A stretch of 64,000 bases of DNA from Bog-473 sp963783965 (GCA_963783965.1 CAWAPQ010000001.1:310001-374000); one strand, 5' to 3'. Positions 16,685-26,850 are shown, counted from the first letter of the stretch. The notes: generated from the letters alone by a model not told the origin. Numbers and translations: made by a program.

Positions 16685-17187
16685 CAGAAGGGCTCCTCGT
16701 CGAATCCGTAGCCACCGCCGGCATCCGCCGCGGGCTGGGGTTGTGCCGGCGGAGCGGCGGCCGGACGGCCGCCCCCACCGCCTCCGCCTCCGCCGCCACC
16801 CCGGCTGTACTCCCCGGGGCCGCGGCGCTCGTTCTTGGTGATCTGCGCGGTGGCCCAGCGCAGCGACGGCCCGATCTCGTCCGCCACCACCTCGACCTTG
16901 GAGCGTCGGTCGCCCTCCTGGGTCTCCCAGCTGCGCTGCTCCAGCCGGCCGGCCACCATGACCCTGGCGCCCCGGGTGATGGTCTCGCTCACGTTCTCGG
17001 CCATCTCGCGCCAGCAGACCACGTCGAAGAAGGACGTCGCCTCCTCCCACTCCTGGGTCTGGCGGTTCTGCCAGCGGCGGTTGACCGCCAGGCCGAACGT
17101 CACGTTGGCCTGTCCGGTGTTGGTGAAGCGCAGCTCGGGGTCACGGGTCACGTTCCCCACCAGCGTCACGCTGTTGTCTGAAGGCAT
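16684..17187 (-). CDS. ssb: Single-stranded DNA-binding protein
   Basis: A 167-residue SSB. The OB-fold occupies residues 1-115 (SVTLVGNVTRDPELRFT, FFDVVCWREMAENV, VMVAGRLEQRSWE). A Gly-rich and Pro/Ala/Gln linker with a run of glycines follows, and then the acidic tip DEEPF that binds partner proteins such as DnaB-loading and repair factors. Location between rpsF and rpsR is the standard bacterial arrangement. Confidence 0.96.
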   Translation of the reverse strand: MPSDNSVTLVGNVTRDPELRFTNTGQANVTFGLAVNRRWQNRQTQEWEEATSFFDVVCWREMAENVSETITRGARVMVAGRLEQRSWETQEGDRRSKVEVVADEIGPSLRWATAQITKNERRGPGEYSRGGGGGGGGGGGRPAAAPPAQPQPAADAGGGYGFDEEPF

Positions 17188-17209
17188 GTCTGCTCCTCTC
17201 GCCGGTCGC

Positions 17210-17536
17210 TCAGCTGGCCGCGGGCTCGGTCGTCGCGGCCGGGGCCTTGTGGTCCGGCAGGCGGACGACCTTGTGGCGGACGACCTCGTCGGCCAGGCCG
17301 AGCATGCGGTCCAGGGCGGCCACCGTCTCGGGCTCGGCGGTGAATTCCACCACCACGTAGTACCCCTCGCGCTTGTGGTTGACCTCGTAGGCCAGGGTGC
17401 GCTTGCCCCAACGGTCGATGGCGCCGGGGGTGCCTCCCGTGGTGCGGATGACGTCGAGCGCCTGGTCGAGCACGCCCTGAATCACCGTGGGTTCGGTGGT
17501 GGCCTCAAAGATGGCCATGACTTCGTAGGGCCGCAT
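17210..17536 (-). CDS. rpsF: 30S ribosomal protein S6
   Basis: A 108-residue S6 protein with the expected MRPYEVMAIF start, IDRWGKRTLAYEV and HKREGYYVVVEFTAEPETV, and an Ala/Pro-rich C-terminus. It binds S18, encoded two genes downstream. GGGAGG lies about 11 nt before the ATG. It is the first gene of the rpsF-ssb-rpsR-rplI operon. Confidence 0.96.
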   Translation of the reverse strand: MRPYEVMAIFEATTEPTVIQGVLDQALDVIRTTGGTPGAIDRWGKRTLAYEVNHKREGYYVVVEFTAEPETVAALDRMLGLADEVVRHKVVRLPDHKAPAATTEPAAS

Positions 17537-17558
17537 GAGCGGCGTACCTCCCTCTGGA

Positions 17559-17589
17559 CCGGGACGTGCCCGGGCCCCTGACGGTCAGG
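17559..17589. terminator. Two small hairpins between panB and rpsF
   Basis: CCGGG-ACGTG-CCCGG (17559-17573) and CCTGA-CGG-TCAGG (17577-17589) are adjacent inverted repeats in the 89-nt gap. Neither has a T tract, so they may be 5'-leader structure of rpsF (genes here run right to left) rather than a terminator. Confidence 0.3.
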
Positions 17590-17625
17590 AGCAGGGTCTG
17601 TTGCGGGGAGCCATGCTAGCCGCCC

Positions 17626-18471
17626 TCAGGCGAGGGCGTCGCCCAGGCCTGCCGGTGCGTGATAGGTCTCGGCGTCGCCCGGGAAGTTCCCGCTGCGCAC
17701 GTCGTCGGCGAAGGCGGCGATGGCCTCGGTGGCGATGCGGCCCACGTCGGCGTACTGGCGCACGAACTTGGGCGGCGCGCCCTTGCCCAGGCCCAGCAGG
17801 TCGTGGAAGACGAGGACCTGGCCGTCGCAGGCCGGCCCGGCACCGATGCCGATGGTCGGCACGTCGAGGTGGTCGGTGACGGCGGCCCCCACGACGTCGG
17901 GCACCCCCTCGATGACGAACCCGAAGCAGCCGGCGGCGGCCAGTGCCTTGGCGGCATCGAGCAGCGCGCCGGCCGCGTCGGCGCTCTTGCCCTGCACCCG
18001 GAAGCCGCCCATGGCGAGCACCGACTGGGGCGTGAGACCGAGATGCCCCATGACCGGGATCTCGGCCCGGATGATCGCCTCCACCACGGGGAGGCGGGCC
18101 CGCCCGCCCTCGAGCTTGACCGCCTGGGCCCCGGCGCGGATGAGGGTTGCCGCGTTGCGCACGGCGTCGTCCGTCGAGAGGTGGTAGCTCATCCAGGGCA
18201 TGTCGCCGAGGATCAGGCAGTCCGGCTGCGCCCGCGCCACGGCGGCGGTGTGGTGCGCCATGACCTCAATGTCGACGTGCAGGGTGTCGGGGTGACCGAG
18301 CACGGTGTTGGCCACCGAGTCGCCCACGAGGATGATGTCGGCTCCGGCCTCGGACACAATGCGGGCACCCGGCTCGTCGTAGGCCGTGACCATCACAATC
18401 GGCGTGTCGCCGTTGCGCCGCTTGCGCGACCGCAGGGAGGGAACGGTGACGCGGGAGGCGCGCTCGCTCAT
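17626..18471 (-). CDS. panB: 3-methyl-2-oxobutanoate hydroxymethyltransferase
   Basis: A 281-residue TIM-barrel enzyme that makes ketopantoate from alpha-ketoisovalerate and methylene-tetrahydrofolate, the first step of pantothenate and CoA synthesis. Signatures include VTAYDEPGARIVSEAGADIILVGDS, the metal-site GDMPWMSY, VKLEGG, and PVMGHLGLTPQSV followed by IGIGAGPACDGQVLV. Length is normal. Its ATG overlaps the stop of the upstream DUF5318 gene as ATGA, so the two are translated together. Confidence 0.96.
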   Translation of the reverse strand: MSERASRVTVPSLRSRKRRNGDTPIVMVTAYDEPGARIVSEAGADIILVGDSVANTVLGHPDTLHVDIEVMAHHTAAVARAQPDCLILGDMPWMSYHLSTDDAVRNAATLIRAGAQAVKLEGGRARLPVVEAIIRAEIPVMGHLGLTPQSVLAMGGFRVQGKSADAAGALLDAAKALAAAGCFGFVIEGVPDVVGAAVTDHLDVPTIGIGAGPACDGQVLVFHDLLGLGKGAPPKFVRQYADVGRIATEAIAAFADDVRSGNFPGDAETYHAPAGLGDALA

Positions 18472-18905
18472 CGGGCCGGCGTCGGCTTCTTCTGCCGCGG
18501 CGTGCGCCCGCCCGCGGGGTACTTGCGCATGAGGTGGTGCCAGGCGCAGGCCGGGCAGACCTCCACCTCGTAACAGAGGACCGGCTCTTCCCGGCGGGTG
18601 AGGGCCTTGAGCTCGGCGGCGGTGCCCGGGCAGCGCCCGCCCGGCGGCAGCTTGGCCCCGAAGACGAACGTCACCGTCACCAGGCGGCCGTCGTCACAGA
18701 TGGGGCAGACCTCCTTGGTGGGCCGGCCCACGTTGCGGGCCGCCCGCAGCAACTCGGGGTGGGCGTCGCAGACGTCGGTCTTCAGGAGCTTGCCCCGGTC
18801 CACCTCGCGCACCACGCCGTTGCGGACGATCCGGTACTCCACCTCGGCCGTGACATCAGGGCTCACCGCACGGGACGGGGACCTCGGCTCCGAGGTGACG
18901 GACAC
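18468..18905 (-). CDS. DUF5318-type protein with CxxC zinc-ribbon-like motifs
   Basis: A protein of about 145 residues that I assign to the actinobacterial DUF5318 family from its order: EYRIVRNGVVREVDRG, VCDAHPELLRAARNVG, VCPICDDGRLVTVTFVFG, then ELKALTRREEPVLCYEVEVCPACAWHHL. The CPIC and CPAC pairs could bind one zinc. Function is unknown. The start is unclear: GTG 18905 is used, a GTG about 40 nt downstream is also possible. It diverges from padR across about 125 nt and overlaps panB by 4 nt. Confidence 0.75.
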   Translation of the reverse strand: MSVTSEPRSPSRAVSPDVTAEVEYRIVRNGVVREVDRGKLLKTDVCDAHPELLRAARNVGRPTKEVCPICDDGRLVTVTFVFGAKLPPGGRCPGTAAELKALTRREEPVLCYEVEVCPACAWHHLMRKYPAGGRTPRQKKPTPAR

Positions 18906-19003
18906 GGCGGCCAGGCTACCCCCCTCGCCCCGAAACGCGGCACCAATTGTGAGCCAAATCAGGCACGGACCCGAGGGGGGCGAGGCGCGAACCGCGGCAC
19001 CGC

Positions 19004-19020
19004 TATATCGGTCCGATATA
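19004..19020. promoter_or_regulatory. Palindromic operator and -10 element of padR
   Basis: TATATCGG-T-CCGATATA is a perfect 8-bp inverted repeat around one base. TATACT at 19017-19022 overlaps its right arm and is a good -10. The ATG of padR is at 19031, only 9 nt beyond, and no ribosome-binding site is visible, so a leaderless, autorepressed transcript is inferred. Confidence 0.65.
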
Positions 19021-19030
19021 CTCATCCGTT

Positions 19031-19657
19031 ATGTTGGACCTGGCGATCCTGGGCCTGCTCGAAGAGCGGGACCTCCACGGGTACGAGATACGACGCCAAT
19101 TGCGGGAGCACCTGGGACTTCTGGCCAACGTCTCCTTCGGCTCCATCTACCCCGCCCTGACCCGCCTGGAGAAGTCGGGCGCGGTGGTGGCCACCGAGGG
19201 CGCGGGCGGCGAGAACCCGGCGACCCCGACCGCACCGGCTCCCCCCACGGGCTCGCTGAGCGGTGAGCTGGCGGTCCTGCGGGCACGCCGGCACTCCCCC
19301 ACCCGGGCCCGGCGCGGCCGCAAGGTGTACCGCATCACCGACGCCGGACGGGAGCTCTTCGTCGAGTTGCTGGCGGGCAGCGGGGCCACCGACGACGCCC
19401 GCAGCTTCGGGCTGCGCCTGGCCTTCGCCCGGCACCTCGCCCCCCAGGCCCGCCTCTCCCTGCTCGAACGCCGGCGGGCCCAGCTCGTGCAGCGCCTCGC
19501 CGAGGCCGAGGCCGCCCGCGCCGACCTCGACGTGTACGCCCGCTCGGTGGTGCAGCACACCGCCGACGGCGTGGCGCGCGACATCAACTGGCTCGACACC
19601 CTCATCGCATCCGAACACGCCGCCCTCGCCACCGCCGGTACGGAGCCGGTGGCCTGA
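19031..19657 (+). CDS. PadR-family transcriptional regulator
   Basis: A 208-residue regulator with the PadR winged helix at the N-terminus (LDLAILGLLEERDLHGYEIRRQL, then SFGSIYPALTRLEKSGAV) and a Vir-like C-terminal dimerisation half. The wing region carries a non-conserved insertion of about 40 residues rich in Pro/Ala/Thr between the helix and the GRKVYRITDAGRELF strand. Mycobacteria also keep a PadR gene beside ino1, so control of inositol synthesis is plausible. The palindrome at 19004-19020 is a likely own operator. ino1 begins 37 nt downstream. Confidence 0.9.
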   Translation: MLDLAILGLLEERDLHGYEIRRQLREHLGLLANVSFGSIYPALTRLEKSGAVVATEGAGGENPATPTAPAPPTGSLSGELAVLRARRHSPTRARRGRKVYRITDAGRELFVELLAGSGATDDARSFGLRLAFARHLAPQARLSLLERRRAQLVQRLAEAEAARADLDVYARSVVQHTADGVARDINWLDTLIASEHAALATAGTEPVA

Positions 19658-19694
19658 CACGACCCGCCGCACAGACACCGAAGGAGACACGTCC

Positions 19695-20795
<1,101 letters not shown>

Positions 20796-20825
20796 GCTCG
20801 TGACGGGGTGGCCGGCCGCCTCCCC

Positions 20826-20862
20826 TCCGCCGGAACCGTCCCGCCGGAACAGTCCCGGCGGA
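20826..20862. terminator. Inverted repeat between convergent ino1 and AhpD-like gene
   Basis: TCCGCCGG (20826-20833) and CCGGCGGA (20855-20862) form a perfect 8-bp stem in the 81-nt convergent gap. There is no T tract, so this would be a GC-rich terminator acting on both strands; inferred from position. Confidence 0.4.
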
Positions 20863-20876
20863 CCCGGTGAGCCGCC

Positions 20877-21362
20877 TCAGACCAGGATGCGCTCGTCCGG
20901 CGCCCGGACGCCGACCACGGCCAGCGTCCGGCCCATGCCGAGGAACATTCCGCAGCAGATGGTGAGGTCGGCCAGCTCCGCTTCCGAGAAGGCGTCGTGC
21001 AGGCGGGCCCAGAGTGCGTCGTCCATGGCCAGGTGGTCGATGGCGAAGCGCTCGGCGAACTCGGCCGCCAGCCGCTCGCGTGTGCTGAGCCCGGTGGCGG
21101 ACCGCCAGTCGGTCACCTCGGCGTAGAACGGCTCGCCGGCGCCGGCGGCCTCCCCGTCACGGGCGCGGGTGTCCCGGCACACCGCACAGTCGTTGATCAG
21201 CGCGATGGTCCAGCGCGCCGCCTCGCGCTCACGCACCGGCAGCTGCGAGTTCCCGTAGACCGCCGCCGACAGCTTGCCCATGCCCGCCGCCATGTCCGCG
21301 CGCAAGAGCGCCCAGTCGATGTGCTCGCCCATGCCGCTCTCTGGTGCCGCAATCCTCGTCAT
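20877..21362 (-). CDS. AhpD-like carboxymuconolactone decarboxylase family protein
   Basis: A 161-residue helical protein with the AhpD-type active site NDCAVCRDTRARD (CxxC), a segment REREAARWTIALIN before it and LTICCGMFLGMGRTL near the end. Members act as alkylhydroperoxidase partners or as decarboxylases; the Cys pair supports a peroxidase-like role. It stands alone between ino1 (convergent) and pcnA (same strand, 24 nt gap). Confidence 0.85.
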   Translation of the reverse strand: MTRIAAPESGMGEHIDWALLRADMAAGMGKLSAAVYGNSQLPVREREAARWTIALINDCAVCRDTRARDGEAAGAGEPFYAEVTDWRSATGLSTRERLAAEFAERFAIDHLAMDDALWARLHDAFSEAELADLTICCGMFLGMGRTLAVVGVRAPDERILV

Positions 21363-21386
21363 GCCCGCGACGCTACCGCCGCCCGT

Positions 21387-22781
21387 CTAGGCGCGCTCGG
21401 CCCACCAGGCCCGCAGGCGCTCCGCCGCCTCCTCCTCGCCCAGCGGCCCCTCGTCGAGGCGCAACTCCATGAGGAAGTCCAACGCGTCGCCCACGGCGCG
21501 GCCCGGGCCGATGCCGAGCAGCGCCATGATCTGGTTGCCGTCCAGGTCGGGGCGCAGGGCGCGCAGCTCCTCCTGTTCGCCCAGCTCGGTGATGCGGGCC
21601 TCGAGCTCGTCCATCCGCCGGGCCAGGGCCCTCGCCTTGGCCGCGTTGCGCGTCGTGCAGTCGCAGCGGGTGAGCTCGTTCAAGAGGTCGAGATGCGGGC
21701 CGGCGTCGCGCACGTAGCGGCGCACGGCCTTGTCCGTCCAGCCCAGGCGGTAGGTGTGGAAGCGCAGGTGCAGTTCGACCAGGCGCACGACCGTGTCGAT
21801 GTCGGACGCGCTGTAGCGCAGCGCCTCCATGCGCGTCCGCGTCATGCGGGCGCCGACCACCTCGTGATGGTGGAAGCTCACGCCGCCGTCGGTGATGGCG
21901 CGGGTGCGGGGCTTGCCGACGTCGTGGAACAACGCGGCCAGCCGCAGGAGCCGGATGGGTGACGTCTTGTCCACGACGGCGAGCGTGTGCCCCAGCACGT
22001 CCTTGTGCCGGTGGATCGGGTCCTGTTCGAGCGCGAGCCCCGGCAGTTCGGGCAGGAACTCGCCGGCCAGGCCCGTGCGCACCACGAACCACAGCGCCAC
22101 CGACGGCACGTCGACCATGACGATCTTGTCGAGCTCGTCGCGGATGCGCTCGGCCGAGACGATGGAGAGCCGGCCGTGCATGCGCTCCACCGCCGCCGTC
22201 AGGTCCGGGTCGGGCTCGAGCGAGAAGCGGGCGGCGAAGCGGGCGGCGCGCAGCATCCGGAGGGGGTCGTCACCGAAGGAGATCTCCGGATTGAGCGGCG
22301 TGCGCAGGCGGCCGGCCGCCAGGTCCCCAAGGCCGTCGAACGGGTCGATCAGCTCCATGTCCGGCAGCCGGAGCGCGAGCGCATTGATGGTGAAGTCCCG
22401 GCGCGAGAGGTCCACGACGAGATCCGTCCCGAAGGTGACCTCGGGCTTGCGCGAATCGGGCACGTAGACCTCGGCCCGGTGGGTCGTGATCTCGTAGACC
22501 TGGGTGCCCTTCCGGCAGCCGATGGTGCCGAAGCGCGCGCCCTGCGTCCAGATGTCGTCGGCCCAGCCCCGCACCAACCGCTCGATCTCGCCCGGGAGGG
22601 CATCGGTGGTCAGGTCGAGGTCGTGGGGCGCGGCCGTCCCCGCGGGACCCGGAAAGAGGGCGTCGCGCACCGAGCCGCCGACCAAGGCCAGGCTCTTCCC
22701 GGCCGCGGCGAACCGCCGCGCCACCTCCTCGGTGGCGTCGACATAGGGGCGGAACCGCTCGGGAACCGACGTGGACTGCAC
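21387..22781 (-). CDS. pcnA: CCA tRNA nucleotidyltransferase
   Basis: A 464-residue class II tRNA nucleotidyltransferase, which adds or repairs the 3'-CCA end. The catalytic head is LVGGSVRDALFPG followed by HDLDLTTDALP (metal-binding Asp pair). RRDFTINALAL and RFAARFSLEPD follow, and an HD-type phosphohydrolase domain LAALFHDVGKPRTR with HHHEVVGA sits in the C-terminal half. It is divergent from the DUF6049 gene, as Rv3907c is from Rv3908-Rv3909 in M. tuberculosis; the mutT gene found there is missing. GTG start. Confidence 0.95.
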   Translation of the reverse strand: MQSTSVPERFRPYVDATEEVARRFAAAGKSLALVGGSVRDALFPGPAGTAAPHDLDLTTDALPGEIERLVRGWADDIWTQGARFGTIGCRKGTQVYEITTHRAEVYVPDSRKPEVTFGTDLVVDLSRRDFTINALALRLPDMELIDPFDGLGDLAAGRLRTPLNPEISFGDDPLRMLRAARFAARFSLEPDPDLTAAVERMHGRLSIVSAERIRDELDKIVMVDVPSVALWFVVRTGLAGEFLPELPGLALEQDPIHRHKDVLGHTLAVVDKTSPIRLLRLAALFHDVGKPRTRAITDGGVSFHHHEVVGARMTRTRMEALRYSASDIDTVVRLVELHLRFHTYRLGWTDKAVRRYVRDAGPHLDLLNELTRCDCTTRNAAKARALARRMDELEARITELGEQEELRALRPDLDGNQIMALLGIGPGRAVGDALDFLMELRLDEGPLGEEEAAERLRAWWAERA

Positions 22782-22815
22782 CCGCCCACGGTAGTGCGCC
22801 CTCTAGCCTCTCCCT

Positions 22816-24855
22816 GTGTCGACGCGCCGGGCCAGCACCGCCCTCTGCACGCTCGCGGTGGCCGTTGCAGCCCTGGTCAGCACCCTGGGAACGACCGCCG
22901 CCGCTGGCGTGGAGCAGGCGCACGCCAGCGCGGCGCCCCTCGTTCTGACGGCCCAGACGCCGTGGGTGACGGCAGACCAGCCCTGGTTCAACATCGCCCT
23001 CGCCGTCTCCTCCGCCGAGGGCGCGGCCAGCAGTCTGACCGTCAATCTGACCTTCTACGGGCGCATCACCGACGGTTCCGACCTGCAACAGGCCACGTCG
23101 GGCACTCCGAGGTCGGAGGCACTGAAGCACGTGACCGGCCTGCCCGTCACCGCCGGGGCGGGCGGACTCACGGCGGGGGCCTGCGTCACCGTCCTGCCCA
23201 ACTCGAGCTCCAGCGCACCGTCCACCGGGCCCGGCATCTGCGCGGCCGGGCCGTCCAGCTCCACCCTGACGCTGGGCTGCACCCTGTCCACCGACCTGTG
23301 CCAGGGTGTCTACGCCGTGTCGGTGGCGCTGGTGCGGTCCGGCTCCTCCAACCCGGTGTCCCGCTTCACGACTTTCCTCACGTACCAGCAGCCGTCCGCG
23401 GTCGGCGACACCGGGCTCCTCCGGGTCGGCCTGGTCGTTCCCCTCACCACCAGCGACCTGGGCCCGATGGTGGACACACTGACGGACCCGGACCACCGCG
23501 GTGTGGCGACGACGCTGGCCGTGAGCCCCCTGGCCGTGAACCAGATCGAGGCGACGCGCCAGCGCGCCGACGCTCGTGCGATCAGCCAGCTGGCCGCGCT
23601 GAGCGACGACGAAATGCTCGACCAGTCCTTCGTGCCCATCAACGTGGCCGCGCTCTGCGAGGCCGGCATCTCGGGTGAGATCCAGGCGCAGACGGCCCGT
23701 GGGGACGACGTGCTGCGCGGCGCAGGCCTCCGGCCTTCCGGTGGCACGTGGGTGGACACCGCCTCCACGCTCTCGCAGGGCGACGCCGGCGACCTCGCCA
23801 CCGGGCTGCAGCTGGCCGGGGCCTCGCAGACCGTGATCAGCGACGACGACCTCGCCTCGGGCGGGGTACGGAACCTGACCTTCGCCCAGCCTTTCAGGCT
23901 GGACCTCGGGAATGGCTCCACCATCCCTGCGGTGGCGGCCGACTCCTCCCTGAGCGCCCTCTTCACGTCGAACCGGGCCAACCCCGTTCTCGGGGCCGAG
24001 CAACTGCTCGCAGGGCTGTCGTTCGTGCACTTCGAGGCCCCCTCCCTCACCGCCGCACGCGGCGTCGTCGTGTCCCCGCCGCAGGGCTGGCGACCCTCCG
24101 CCTCCTTCATGGACGCGCTGCTCGGCGGGCTCTCCGGCAACCCCGCCCTCAAACCGGTGACGATCGCGCAGCTGTTCGCACAGGTCCCCACCGGAGGCAA
24201 CCGCGAGCCGACCGTGCGCCAGCTGCAGAGCGGCTCGGCCACGCGCGGCTTCACACGCACCGCCGCCACCCGCATCGCGACCTATCGCCAGCAGCTGACC
24301 TCGTTCGGCGGCGCCATCGAGGGCCACCCCGCCAACCTGACCACGCTCGGCGACGGACTGTTGACCACCGAGGCGCGCAGCCTCAGCGCGGCCAGGCGCA
24401 GCGGCGCCTTGAACGCCTACGCCAAGTCCTTCGACGGCACGACGGGACAGATCACGCTGGGAACGGAGCGCACCGTGACGTTCACGTCGCAAAAGGCCGC
24501 CATCCCCGTCACGGTGCTGTCCTCCGCCCCCTATCCCGTGACCGTCGTCGTCACGCTCAGCAGCGACAAGTTCACCTTCCCCGACGGCAACACGCAGCGC
24601 CTGACCCTCGTCCACCCCACCACCTCGGTCCGGGTCACCGCCCAGGCCCGTACGTCGGGCGACCGCCTCCCGATTGAGGTGACGCTGCACACCCCGGACG
24701 GCCAGGTCCTCCTCGCCCACACCGTGCTCACGGTGCACTCGACCGAGATCTCCTTCGTCGGCGTCGCCCTCACCGCTCTCGCCGGCGCCGTCCTGCTGGT
24801 GTGGTGGGTGCGCACCTGGCGACGTTCCCGGCGCGCCCGTCCGCGGGCGCACTGA
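22816..24855 (+). CDS. Secreted, membrane-anchored DUF6049 protein
   Basis: A 679-residue extracytoplasmic protein. It has an N-terminal signal (TALCTLAVAVAALVSTLG) and one C-terminal membrane helix (VALTALAGAVLLVWWV) followed by Arg-rich cytoplasmic residues. The body is Thr/Ser/Ala-rich, with a probable Ig-like strand segment near residues 560-640. Synteny with Rv3909, next to the lipid II flippase gene, points to a role in envelope or peptidoglycan assembly. The catalytic function, if any, is unknown. Its stop lies 2 nt before the murJ start. Confidence 0.85.
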   Translation: MSTRRASTALCTLAVAVAALVSTLGTTAAAGVEQAHASAAPLVLTAQTPWVTADQPWFNIALAVSSAEGAASSLTVNLTFYGRITDGSDLQQATSGTPRSEALKHVTGLPVTAGAGGLTAGACVTVLPNSSSSAPSTGPGICAAGPSSSTLTLGCTLSTDLCQGVYAVSVALVRSGSSNPVSRFTTFLTYQQPSAVGDTGLLRVGLVVPLTTSDLGPMVDTLTDPDHRGVATTLAVSPLAVNQIEATRQRADARAISQLAALSDDEMLDQSFVPINVAALCEAGISGEIQAQTARGDDVLRGAGLRPSGGTWVDTASTLSQGDAGDLATGLQLAGASQTVISDDDLASGGVRNLTFAQPFRLDLGNGSTIPAVAADSSLSALFTSNRANPVLGAEQLLAGLSFVHFEAPSLTAARGVVVSPPQGWRPSASFMDALLGGLSGNPALKPVTIAQLFAQVPTGGNREPTVRQLQSGSATRGFTRTAATRIATYRQQLTSFGGAIEGHPANLTTLGDGLLTTEARSLSAARRSGALNAYAKSFDGTTGQITLGTERTVTFTSQKAAIPVTVLSSAPYPVTVVVTLSSDKFTFPDGNTQRLTLVHPTTSVRVTAQARTSGDRLPIEVTLHTPDGQVLLAHTVLTVHSTEISFVGVALTALAGAVLLVWWVRTWRRSRRARPRAH

Positions 24856-24857
24856 CC

Positions 24858-26810
24858 GTGGTCGCCCCCCGGCGCGCCCGCACACTGCCCCTCCGGACGT
24901 CGGCCGCCTATGTCGCGGTCGGCACCGGCGTGTCCCGGGTCACCGGGCTGCTCCGCTTCGTCGCCCTGGCCTGGGCCCTCGGGCAGACGACGCTGGCCGA
25001 CTCGTACAACCTGGCCAACACCACGCCCAACATGCTCTACGACGTCGTGCTCGGCGGCGTGCTCTCCGCCACCTTCATCCCCGTCTTCGTCGACCGGCTG
25101 GCCAACAAGACCGAGCGGGAGGCCTTCGACTCCATCTCCGCCGTCCTCACGGTGTCGGTGGTCGTCCTGCTGGCCACCACCGTGGCGGCGCTGGTCGCCG
25201 CGCCCTTCCTCATCGACGCCCTCACCGTGCTCGATACGCATGCCGGCGCCAACCAGGTCCACCGCGTCCTGCTCGAGCGCCAGGTGGCCACCGGGTTCCT
25301 GCGCTGGTTCGTCATCCAGATCGCCGCCTACGGCCTCTTCGCGCTGGCGGCCGCACTGCTCAACACCCGCCGCCGCTTCATTGCCGTCGCCTGGGCCCCG
25401 ATCGTCAACAACATCGTCTGCATCGGCATCCTGGTCTGGTTCGGGCTCTGGGCGGGGCGCGGCGCCTCGCTGGCCGGGGTGGAGCAGCACCACACCCAGC
25501 TCGTCCTCCTCGGGCTCGGCACCTCGCTCGGCGTCGTCCTGCAGGGTGTCGCGCTCATCCCCAGCCTGCGCCGCGCCGACCTCGGGCTGCTGCGCTGGCG
25601 CTGGAACCCGCGCGACGAGGCCCTGCGCGCCGTCACCCGGCTGGGCGGCTGGACGTTCGGCTTCGTGCTGGCCAACCAGATCGCACTCTTCGTCGTCACG
25701 ATTCTGGCCGGCAGCGTGGCCGGGCCCGACCCGGTGTCGTCGTACACCTACGCCTACGCCTTCTTCCAGCTGCCCTACGGCATCGTCGCCGTGACCGTGA
25801 TGTCGGTCGTCACGCCCGACCTCGCCGAACGCTGGTCCACCGGCCAACAGACCGCCTTCTTGCACCGCATGACCGGTGGCCTGCGCGCCGTGTTGGCGCT
25901 CATCATCCCCTCGGCCGTCGGCATTCTGCTGCTCGCCAAGCCGGCCGTGGCCCTGCTGCTCGGGAACGGGCACAGCACCCCGGCCGAGACCGCCACCACC
26001 GGAGCGGCCCTGGCCATGTTCGCCCTCGGGCTCCCGGGCTTCTGCACCTACCTCTACCTCGTGCGCGTGCTGCAGTCGATGCAGCGCACCAAGGTCGCGT
26101 TCTACCTCTACCTGGTGGAGAACGCGTTGAACATCGTTCTGGCCCTCCTCCTCGTCCACCCCCTCGGCGTGCGCGGCCTCGCCCTCTCGCTGTCCATCGC
26201 CTACACCGTGTCGGCCTTGCTGGCCCTCGCCGTCTTCCACCAGTGGTTCGGGCGTCTCGCCGAGCGGGCCTCGTGGGCACCGCTGGTCCGCGTCCTCATC
26301 GCCAGCGTGCCCATGGGCGTGGTCGTCCTGGTGGTGTCGAACCTCTCGGCGTCGACCAGCTTCGCCGGCTTGCTGGTCCGTGTGGTCGGATCCGTCGTCG
26401 CCGGCGGCCTGACCTTCGGTGCGGTGGTGATCTGGTTGGGCCGGCGCTACGACGCGCAGCGGCCTCCCCCACCGCGACCGATCAGGCCCAGGGGACCCGA
26501 CGGTCCGGCCGGACCGGCGAGCCCTCCCAGTGGTGGCGGACCCAGCCGCCCGTTCGGTCCGAAGGGACCGCCCGGCGCCACCCGCCTCGTCGCATCCTCG
26601 AGACAACCCGTCGCACCCGGGTCCGACCCCGAGCCGGAGCCGGACCCGGAACCCGGCGCCGTCCGCCTCGTCGCCTCCTCGAAACAGGTCGGTCCGGATG
26701 CGGAGCCGCCCGGGCCGCCGGAGCCGCCTGGGCCGCCGGAGCCGCCGCGGCCCTCTGAGCCACCGGACCCGCCGGAGCCGTCTCCCCCGGCATTGCACCG
26801 GATCGTCTAG
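24858..26810 (+). CDS. murJ: Lipid II flippase MurJ (MviN) with Pro-rich tail
   Basis: A 650-residue multidrug/oligosaccharidyl-lipid/polysaccharide exporter fold protein with about 14 helices; it flips lipid II for peptidoglycan synthesis. The start region TSAAYVAVGTGVSRVTGLLR and FFQLPYGIVAVTVMSVVTPDLA are conserved MurJ segments. After the last helix near residue 525 comes a hydrophilic tail of about 120 residues rich in Pro, Glu and Gly. It contains a duplicated RLVASS(R/K)Q element and PEPPGPP runs. Mycobacterial MviN instead carries a pseudokinase in this position. GTG 24858 follows the DUF6049 stop by 2 nt. Confidence 0.93.
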   Translation: MVAPRRARTLPLRTSAAYVAVGTGVSRVTGLLRFVALAWALGQTTLADSYNLANTTPNMLYDVVLGGVLSATFIPVFVDRLANKTEREAFDSISAVLTVSVVVLLATTVAALVAAPFLIDALTVLDTHAGANQVHRVLLERQVATGFLRWFVIQIAAYGLFALAAALLNTRRRFIAVAWAPIVNNIVCIGILVWFGLWAGRGASLAGVEQHHTQLVLLGLGTSLGVVLQGVALIPSLRRADLGLLRWRWNPRDEALRAVTRLGGWTFGFVLANQIALFVVTILAGSVAGPDPVSSYTYAYAFFQLPYGIVAVTVMSVVTPDLAERWSTGQQTAFLHRMTGGLRAVLALIIPSAVGILLLAKPAVALLLGNGHSTPAETATTGAALAMFALGLPGFCTYLYLVRVLQSMQRTKVAFYLYLVENALNIVLALLLVHPLGVRGLALSLSIAYTVSALLALAVFHQWFGRLAERASWAPLVRVLIASVPMGVVVLVVSNLSASTSFAGLLVRVVGSVVAGGLTFGAVVIWLGRRYDAQRPPPPRPIRPRGPDGPAGPASPPSGGGPSRPFGPKGPPGATRLVASSRQPVAPGSDPEPEPDPEPGAVRLVASSKQVGPDAEPPGPPEPPGPPEPPRPSEPPDPPEPSPPALHRIV

Positions 26811-26850
26811 ACCCCGCCCACACCATTCCCCTCCGTGCAAGACTCCCTGC

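Noticed and set aside
22270..24885. An 871-residue minus-strand open frame
   Set aside because: It is opposite the DUF6049 gene and part of pcnA, has no recognisable domain, and is an artefact of GC-rich codon bias.
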